Assembly: GCA_009667805.1 (NCBI GenBank)
Contig: CM019067.1
Coordinates: forward strand, 159,421,049-159,485,048
Direction of reading: 5' to 3'
Source of the DNA: Leptobrachium leishanense
Taxonomy: Eukaryota > Chordata > Amphibia > Anura > Megophryidae
DNA: 64,000 bases
Shown here: positions 56,534 to 64,000 of the stretch, in pieces
Position numbering within the stretch: the first letter of the stretch is position 1
Layout of the letters: the number at the start of each line of letters is the position of its first letter
The notes under the pieces: generated by a model
Databases searched by the model: none
Seen by the model: the letters and a program-made list of their open reading frames with translations, nothing else
What the model was told of the DNA's origin: nothing
Program-made: the position numbers and the translations under genes

Positions 56534-59500
56534 ATGTCAGAAAGACCAAAAAGAACAGGCAGACGCTCCCAGACACAGATAAGAGGGCAAGCAGCCTCTG
56601 TGTCGGGAGGCTGTGCCTCTGGTCATCGTGGACATGGTGCATCCTCTGCAGGGCCACGCTTGTCCTTTCTAACTGGTGCTGGTTGTCTTAAGCAGCAGCA
56701 ACATATAGAGGATTTGGTGGATTGGCTAACCAGGCCATCCTCATCCTCCGAGTCCTCTGCCAGACAGGCTTCTAGTGGTTTACAGTCCACCTCAGCTGCC
56801 AAAGAATCTAATGCAGCCTCCATGTCCACAGCTACTCCTGCCGTAGCCTCACCAACATACACGGAGGAGTCAGCTGAATTGTTTGACTACAATGACAGTG
56901 ACATGCTGCTTGAGGATGCGCAGCAACTACAGTGCTCTGATTCAATCTCTAGGTTGATTATACTCCCTTCCTCAACCTCAGAGGAAGGGGGTGCCAGTGA
57001 AACACAAATAACTGGTACTCCTGTTCCCCCAGCAGCTGCAGCATATTGCCAGGTTGGCTCCAGTGACGAGGAGCTAGGGGGTGATGACGATGATGAGGTC
57101 ACTGACTCCACCTGGGTGCCTGATCGAACAGAGGAGTCGAGTGAAGAGGAGGAGGAGGCACAACAAACACGAGGCACAACGTCCTCTATGACCAACCATC
57201 CAAGGCATCAGAAGTCACAGCTGCTCAGGTGCAGAGCGCTGTTGTCTCAAAGCACATGTACAGGAAGTCTGCTGTCTGGGAGTTCTTTAAGAAATGTGCA
57301 GCAGACCGCACCATTGCTATTTGTAATCTATGTCAGATGAGGATCAAGCGTGGGAAAGACATCCCACGCTTGGGTACCACATGCTTGAGGCGACATATGA
57401 CCACCTGCCACGCATCCCATTGGCACAACACTTTGCATAGGTCCTCCTCCTCCTCATCTGTCTCTACCCCCACTATATGTCCTGCAATGTCTTTGCCTAC
57501 AACTTCCACTGACAGGGATGATGCCACAGTAATGGGTGTACCAGGTCCTTCCTCAGAATGTGACAGAATCCCATCAGCTGAAGATTTACGCAGTCAGATT
57601 ACTTTGCGTCAGCTGCTGCAGCATAAGAAATAATATAGTTCCAACCATCCCCATGCACAGCGTCTAAATGCCAGCTTAGCAAAATTACTCACATTACAGC
57701 TGCTGCCTTTCCAGCTGGTGGACTCTGCTTCCTTCCGTGAATTTGCCGAATGTGCTGTACCACAGTGGCAGGTTCCAAAACGCCATTTCTTTTCACGGAA
57801 GGCCATTCCAGCACTATACCAGCACGTGGAACTCAATGTTATGTAGTCATTGGGAAAGGCAGTCAGCAGCAAGGTGCACATGACTTTATACACGTGGTCC
57901 AGCGAGCATGGACAGGGCCGTTACATTTCCTTCACGGCACACTGGGTAACTCTGATTGCAGCTGGGAGGGATCCAAGACCCCCTCTGTGCTGGAGCTTGT
58001 TCGTCCACCATGCCTCCAGAAAGCTGTTTGTATGAGGTCTGTCTTCTCCACCACCTCTTCCTCCCCCTCCTTTTCTGTCTCTGGCGAAGTGGCAGTTAAA
58101 CCGACGCGTGGCAGGGGCTACGCAATGGCTCAAGCAAAAAGATGCCATACTGTGCTTGAGCTGGTTTGTTTAGGGGACAGGAGCCACACCGGGCCAGATA
58201 TTCTGTCAGCTCTGCAGGGGCAGGTGCAGAGATGGTTAACACCACGCCAGCTTCAGCTGGGAATTGTCATCTCTGATAATGGCAGCAAACTTCTCTCCGC
58301 CCTACACCAGGGTAAGTTGACGCATGTACCATGCCTAGCACACATCCTAAATCTGGTGGTACAGCGTTTCCTAACCAGGAACCCAGGGCTGGCAGAGCTT
58401 CTCAGCCAGGCCAGAAAAGTCTGCAGCCACTTCAGACGGTCATTCCCAGCAAGTGTTCGCCTGGCAGAAATTCAAAGAGAATTCCACCTTCCCACAAACC
58501 GTCTGATCTGTGACATGCCCACCAGGTGGAACTCGACATTAGCAATGCTGCAGCGTCTGCACAAGCAGCAGAGGGCCATCAATGAGTACCTGTGTGAGTA
58601 TGGCACTAGGACAGGTTCAGGTCAACTTGGTTTTCCCCCCACAGTGGCTGATGATCAAGGATGCATGCACTGTACTGTCACCATTTGAGGAGGCAATGAG
58701 GATGGTGAGCAGGGACAGTGCATGCATCAGTGACACCATTCCTTTAGTGTTCCTGCTGGAGCGCAATCTGCGGGGAATTATAGATGTGGCACTAGAGGCA
58801 GAGCAGCGGTAGGAAGAGGAGGCCTTCCCTAGCTCTCAAGGCCCCAGTCTTTATGCAGACAGCATTCCTCCGGGTCCTCAGATCAGACACGAGGAGGAGG
58901 AGGAATATTTAAGTAGTGGGGGCATTGAAGGTGGGGATTCCTCAAGGGAGGGTTTTGTGTGCCCAGAAACCCAAGGACTAGTATGTGGCTGGGAGGAGGA
59001 AGTGCACGATGGGGTCATCCTCATTGACCAGGAAGACTCAGAAGCTAATGCCACCTCCAACCTACGCTGCATGGGCTCCCTTATCCTGCAAAGCCTGCTA
59101 AAGGACCCCGGGATTCGTGCTATCAAGGAGAGGGATCATTACTGGTTGGCAAGCCTTCTTGATCCACGACACGAGTAAAGTTGCAGAGCTCATCCTGCCC
59201 GCACAGAGGGAGGACAGGATGAAACAACTTGAGGATGCTCTAAAGTGTGTAACACCTTTCCAGGCACTGGTAGGTTACCAAGTGACGACACAGGTGCTTC
59301 TGAGGCTGTGGATGATCAGAGGAAGAGCGGTGAAGGTCGGGCCGCTTGACTGGTGCCTTTTTAAAAAATTTTAGTCCATGACGCCCAGGGACGTCAAATG
59401 TATGCACCCATTGCCAGCGTCTTCACCATATGGTGCAGGACTACCTAGGGGCAAGGGCAGACCTGGATACCTTTACAGCAGATGATCCACTGGCTTACTG

Positions 59501-59687
59501 GGTGTTAAGATTGGATCACTGGCCAGAACTTAGCCAATATGCTATGCAGCTACTAGGTTGCCCTTCCTCCAGCGTGCTTTCTGAATGGACGTTCTGTGCC
59601 GCTGGAGGTTTTGTCACAGACAAAAGAGTGTGTCTGTCCACCGACTCTGTAGACCGGCTGACATTTATAAAAATGAATCAGTCCTAG
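56534..59687 (+). pseudogene. hAT transposase (BED finger) with several breaks
   Basis: Starts MSERPKRTGRRSQ at 56534. The first frame is Ser/acid-rich (DEELGGDDDDEVTDS). After a frameshift near 57220, a BED-type zinc finger follows with W17, C32, C35, H56 and H61 (ORF 57229). A stop at 57631 and others interrupt the middle. The catalytic region is visible as VISDNGSKL and CLAHILNLVVQRF, then DMPTRWNST (to about 58620), with further shifts near 58620 and 59175. The C-terminal hAT dimerisation domain (59430-59687) has DPLAYWVLRLDHWPELSQYA and LSEWTFCAAGGFVTDKR, where tryptophan replaces the usual arginine of SERxFS. At least five lesions, so no functional protein. Confidence 0.92.
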
Positions 59688-60532
59688 ATCAGCAGCTATC
59701 AATCCCCTGATGCTGACGTAACTGAATAGATCGGGGATCTCTACTGCATTCCCAAAACCTCCACCACTGCACTCTTCCACAATACCACTAAGGGGTTACG
59801 GTGTGAAGGCACTTGCTGCCACCAAAGGCACAATATTTGGGTGCACTGACGCCTGTACCAGATTCATATCATTTTAATATTAGACCGCAGAGTCCAACCC
59901 TGCACTCTTCCACAATACCACAGAGGGGTTACGGTGTGACGGCACTGTTGCCGACACTAAAGGCCCAATTTTAAAGCACCTATTGTTACTTTCATCCAAA
60001 GTCTGCATAAGTTTCACAATAATTTAGCCAAAAAATCACTAAACTTGTTCTTCGTGTCCTAAAATGTCTCCTCTTTTGATACAGGCTGCCGCCCCAAGTA
60101 GTTGTTTATGAATAGATTAAAGGAAAACCATTTACCGTCATTTGAAATGTCATTTTTTTGTTTTTAAATGTTTCTATACATCCTACAAATCTGCCACTTC
60201 ACGGGCAAGTTATGGGGACCTCCTAGGCACGATATTTGAAGGAATTTTTCATTTCTATTCTTAACCTTTATTTCATGGAAAATTCACTTTTCCTTTAAAA
60301 ACTTTTTTTTTACTTTTTGTCCTTGTTTCCTGTCCCCCAGGGCACTACCCGGACTCCCATACACCTTTTATGGCAAATATATTGCATATATGCCCTCTTG
60401 GAGGGCACTCTAAAATTCAAACTTTCGAGTCCCATTGACTTGCATTGAGTTCGGTTCGTGTTCGAGTTTGAACTCGAACTTTTGAAATTGTTCGAATGCG
60501 AACCGAACACGGGGGTGTTCTGCTCATCACTA

Positions 60533-60540
60533 ATTGTGAG
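60533..60540. other. hAT target-site duplication, right (ATTGTGAG)
   Basis: Pairs with 55451-55458. TTCT lies outside both copies (before the left one, after the right one). Confidence 0.92.
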
Positions 60541-61208
60541 TTCTGGCTCTGGCCTATGGCTTTCTCCCATTTACTTTGATCTCTCCACCCAGTTGACCTC
60601 TGTCTTTCAATTTGGTTTTGTGTAGCTCTCTGACCCTGGTCTTGACTGTGTTTACTTGTCTGTTCCATTAACACCAGTTTGTCTCTGGCCATACTAATGT
60701 TATTTATCCAGTCAATATAAGGACGGTTTAGGTTTGTATGCTATGTATATGATGCTGCAATGGCTACTAACCCAATTCCAACACTGGGTGCCACCAACAT
60801 CCTGCTTCATGGACAGCTCTGCATGACTGGCCCTCAGCTGTGATGTCATTGTACTGATTCATTAATCAGTACATTGGCAGTCAATCAACTGCAAGTAGTA
60901 GAGGAGTAACCAAAAGGGCCATCCTACAGGCGGCCCTTTGATCTCTGCTATCCCCACTCTGCTGGCATGACAGCAGAAGTGATTGATATCAAATATTTGA
61001 GTATTACATATAATTTTCTTATATATTGTGTTGGTGAAATGTAATTCTCACCCAAAAGGGTCAATTTTTTTTTTCTTTTGCTTGACAGGTTTACATTAAT
61101 TTTATGTGTGTATGTAATTGTGTGCTTTTGTGTTTATTCCTTTTGTATGTCCTCATTGCATCTCTGGGAAGCTGTTGATTGGATATGATCGGGCATGCTA
61201 AAATATAT
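60541..61208. other. intergenic, nothing recognised
   Basis: No gene or repeat end identified. Confidence 0.5.
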
Positions 61209-61964
61209 TGGCCCCTATTACATTCTTCACGCAAATTTGTCCGCGCAGCACAATTTTTTTTACACGCAGCGTTAAGCGCTCTCGTGTTAAAATTAATGGT
61301 GGTATTACGATCCGAACGCATTTTCTCATCAGCATGAAAATAACATTCGTAAAAACGACGCGCAAAACGAAGAGTAATACACGCGCAGTAACGTAGCGCA
61401 CGTAAATCTGTGTGCGGACTTTTTTTGCGGGATTCAGCCAAACAGAATTAAGAACCTTAATTGACATCAATTTACCTTAATTGACTCACTTAAGTTTTTG
61501 CGCCTGTCAAAGTAGATCTGAGTATACATGCTGCAGCAGTAAAAAACATATGCACGAATTCACAATTTTATTGTTTGGGTATGTGTAGAATGTGTAACTA
61601 TACTGTGCTGTATTTTTTTTTTCGTGCTGATGTTTTTCGTTTCGGCCAAAACGTTCCGATTTGCAGTTACCACCAGCTTTTCAAAGACGTTAAAATTATG
61701 CGCGCAAACGTCGTTCGTAAAAAGATGCGCATCGATTGTAATACCATCCACGTACCAGCGCACAAACGAATTTGCGCTCACAATGTGAAGTATAGGACGC
61801 GCACAGTTCATCACGCTCGCGCAGGTCCATCCGCGTTAAACGATAACGCGCATCGTTTGCGCGAACGTTGTAATACGACGTTCAGCGCAAAGGGTTTTGC
61901 CCCTCGCGCAAATGCGCATTTGCGAGCACAAAGACAAATGTGCGAGGAATGTAATAGGGACCAT
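61209..61964. mobile_element. CpG-rich MITE, about 756 bp
   Basis: GGCCCCTATTACATTCTTC at the left is inverted as GAATGTAATAGGGACC at the right, and the arms continue (CGCAAATTTGTC / GACAAATGTGCG). The interior is rich in GCGC, CGTAA and ACGTTCG motifs in an AT-rich neighbourhood. Target duplication not clear. No protein. Confidence 0.75.
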
Positions 61965-63857
61965 TATGTGGGTGGAACAAGTGCATGGTTCTGCAGTGGA
62001 ATAAAGGTGAGTTTTAAACTGAGTAATTCTTCATGAGAAGCTATAGCTCATATCTATTTGAGATGTTTTATACAAATTGTTACATTATTGTTCGTTATCA
62101 ATATATGTAATAAAATTATAGTAATTAATATACATCTTAATGTATTTAAAGCATGCGAGAATGCCATGCGAATCAGAAATTAAACAGAAGGATTACAAAC
62201 CTTTGCTAAAACATGTAACCTTCAATTTGCGGTTCTCATTACTGATATAACTCTTATAATGGCATTTCAGAGTTGCAGGTTGGAATCTCAGCTTTTTATT
62301 AACCTCCATATGAGGTTAATAAAGTGAGTACCATTAATTTCGGTAATAATAACATCTTAACCCAAGGACAGATTTTAAAACTAAATATAGCAAATTGGAC
62401 CTTTCCTTGTTAAATCCTTTGATACAATTATATTTAAGACACACATTCCGTCAATGCATCGCTAAATGCATAATGCTGAAGGAATGCAGATAAAATGTAT
62501 ATGTCTTTTACCAGGAAACAACATATATTAGTAATACAGAAACATTACCTTGTTAAGAAATATTTTAAGCAGACCATTTGCAAGCAAAATTAGCGGGAAA
62601 GGCAATGTCGGAACGCAAAATAATTTTCTTAGGTCTATAACGCAATAGGAAGGAAAGAGAGAGGTGCCTGTATGGAGAGGAGCAAAGTGGTTTTGGGCCC
62701 AAGCAAAAACAACAGTTCTAAGTACCCGTGGTCTGTCCAATAGACCAACGGGGATCTCTTCAGACGCTGAGATTTTCCATCTTTCCTTCCTATTTTCATG
62801 TGGAGCAACGGACCATCTTCAGGGAATTCCTTCAGCACTTTATTTTAAGACAAGTAACGTTTTCTCCCTATCACCAATTGCTTGTTGTCTATAATGCAAT
62901 AGACTATACATATACAAGAATACTGGGAGGTTGCAAGAGAGAAAGAAAGTGCGAAGAAATAAAGAGAAAGAGAAAAAAGAGTGTTAATATCTAAATTGAT
63001 AAATTATTTACATTTTTTTTTTTTTTAATGTTAGCCAAGATTTTATTTTGTTGTGTTTGTGAGAATTCTCCGCAGCAGTGAATGAAATTGAACAAATATC
63101 TGCACCTGGTTTAAAACTGTTATGATGGAAAAGCCTCGATAATTTATTCTTCTTACCCAGACATGTTCTAGTGATAGATTTTATTTTTCCGTACGAGAAG
63201 AGCTACTAAAACACAGGCTCCATCCCTAAGAGATACAAATAACAACTTAATGGATTAACTGCAAATCTCGCCATCTGCTCATAATACCACCTACAATTAG
63301 CACATCTCTGCATATTTTATTTACAGGAATTGTATTGCTTTTTTTTCCTCCAATTTAAAGATGCTACGGGCTCTGTTTTCTGAAGACTGGTGAAATAATT
63401 ATGCTGCAATCCAAATTTCCTTGTCACAATACTTTAGCAGGTAATACATGCTGAATTGTGTTTTATAGAATGGCTAATACATTTCATTCTGTAGTGTTAC
63501 AATAATAGCACGTAAACATGTCTTGGATGACAATGACTTCCTGAGTCCCCTGACACTCCAGTTATTAAGAGGAAGGTAGTCTGGCCAGGTTACAATCATA
63601 AAGCTTTATTTCTTGGTCTGTTGCTGCATTTTCTACAAGCTCTTGGGTAGAGGAGTCCTGGTTTTAACTTGGGATTTGTGTAAAAATAAAAAGGAAAAAC
63701 ACAAATACAGAAAGAAAAAAAAAGCAGACCAATTGAAGACCTTCGAAATATGGGTCGGAAGGTGATTTTGTACACTTTACAGGATGTGTTCTGACTATCA
63801 AATTTCCATTTACCAGTCTTTAAATAGGATTTTACGCAGTGGATATGTAATTCAGAA
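61965..63857. other. intergenic, nothing recognised
   Basis: AT-rich. TTTTACCAGGAAACAACATA at about 62508 is a faint L2-tail-like phrase. No exon found. Confidence 0.45.
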
Positions 63858-64000
63858 TGATGTTTAAGAGCTTTTCTGGGAAGCTACCACCCTACCTGAA
63901 TAGACTGCTTCCCCCAGCAGCTCCCTCATCCTATAACCTCAGATCCAGGACCAGCACCTTACTTGCAATACCGCAATACAAAAAGAAAATGGCTCGATCC
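63858..64000 (+). mobile_element. L2-like LINE fragment running off the window end
   Basis: Matches 41775-41910 in reverse complement and encodes GKLPPYLNRLLPPAAPSSYN then LRSRTSTLLAIPQ, the RT C-terminal part. The remainder continues past 64000. Confidence 0.85.

Larger units (their letters stand above)
55459..60532 (+). mobile_element. hAT transposon, 5074 bp, with decayed transposase
   Basis: Ends TAGGGATGAGC and GCTCATCACTA form an 11-bp inverted repeat with one mismatch. Subterminal GTTCG / CGAAC motifs occur at both ends (GTTCGCATCGAAC at about 55492, CGAACTCGAAC-type text at about 60440-60510). Order inside: palindromes and CCAAT boxes, TATA box, 71-bp tandem array, transposase gene with a BED finger and hAT dimerisation domain, then about 840 bases of 3' sequence. 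Coding breaks show that this copy is inactive. Confidence 0.95.

Noticed and set aside
37210..64000. Neighbouring host gene downstream of drosha
   Set aside because: I looked for cadherin-like exons, since CDH6 lies on the 3' side of DROSHA in human, and saw none. All longer frames belong to repeats or have no support.

Overview
The window is vertebrate nuclear DNA, most likely from a frog (anuran amphibian). It has intron-split genes with GT-AG splice sites, AT-rich introns, and a dense mix of hAT, Tc1/mariner and TTAA-flanked DNA transposons, CR1-like and L2-like LINEs, and small foldback elements. The LINE 3' tail and several MITE ends look like families common in anurans. The species cannot be named from sequence alone.

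Only one host gene is supported: the 3' part of drosha on the + strand. Eleven coding exons lie between 2299 and 37015, with a poly(A) signal at 37182. Joined, they encode 365 residues: the end of RNase III domain a, all of RNase III domain b, the double-stranded-RNA-binding domain and a short C-terminal tail. Adding 1014 to the local residue number places the glutamates at human E1045, E1147 and E1222 and the aspartate at D1151, so the catalytic region has no net length change against human. The earlier exons lie upstream of this window.

The introns (1-2298 and between exons) carry many insertions. They include a TTAA MITE (3842), a CR1 3' fragment (4490), nested hAT MITEs (6155 and 6571), a hAT MITE (8155), two copies of one TTAA MITE (7531 and 15396), a poly(A)-tailed retroposon (18066), two Tc1 elements (21440 and 29760), an old Tc1 relic (32200), a long near-perfect hairpin (26159) and a TA-flanked MITE (27934).

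Downstream of drosha (37.2-64 kb) I find no host gene. The region is a repeat mosaic. From left to right it holds a hairpin-train element (37314-38513) and a relative (39085), an L1-like tail (40331), an L2 LINE (40771-42905) split by a solo LTR (41087-41747, target duplication GGTGC), a 5'-truncated CR1-like LINE (43012-45638) with a mutated catalytic residue, foldback elements (45849 and 49270), another CR1 fragment (49699), and a 5.07-kb hAT element (55459-60532). The hAT element has a perfect 8-bp target duplication, a 71-bp tandem array and a decayed BED-finger transposase gene. A CpG-rich MITE (61209) and an L2 fragment running off the window end (63858) follow.

I found no clear case of a new biological system. 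The best leads are the hairpin-train family that starts TTAACCCCTT, the four perfect TGACGTCA sites lying inside mobile DNA, the long hairpin inside an intron of drosha itself, and the 5' architecture of the hAT element.
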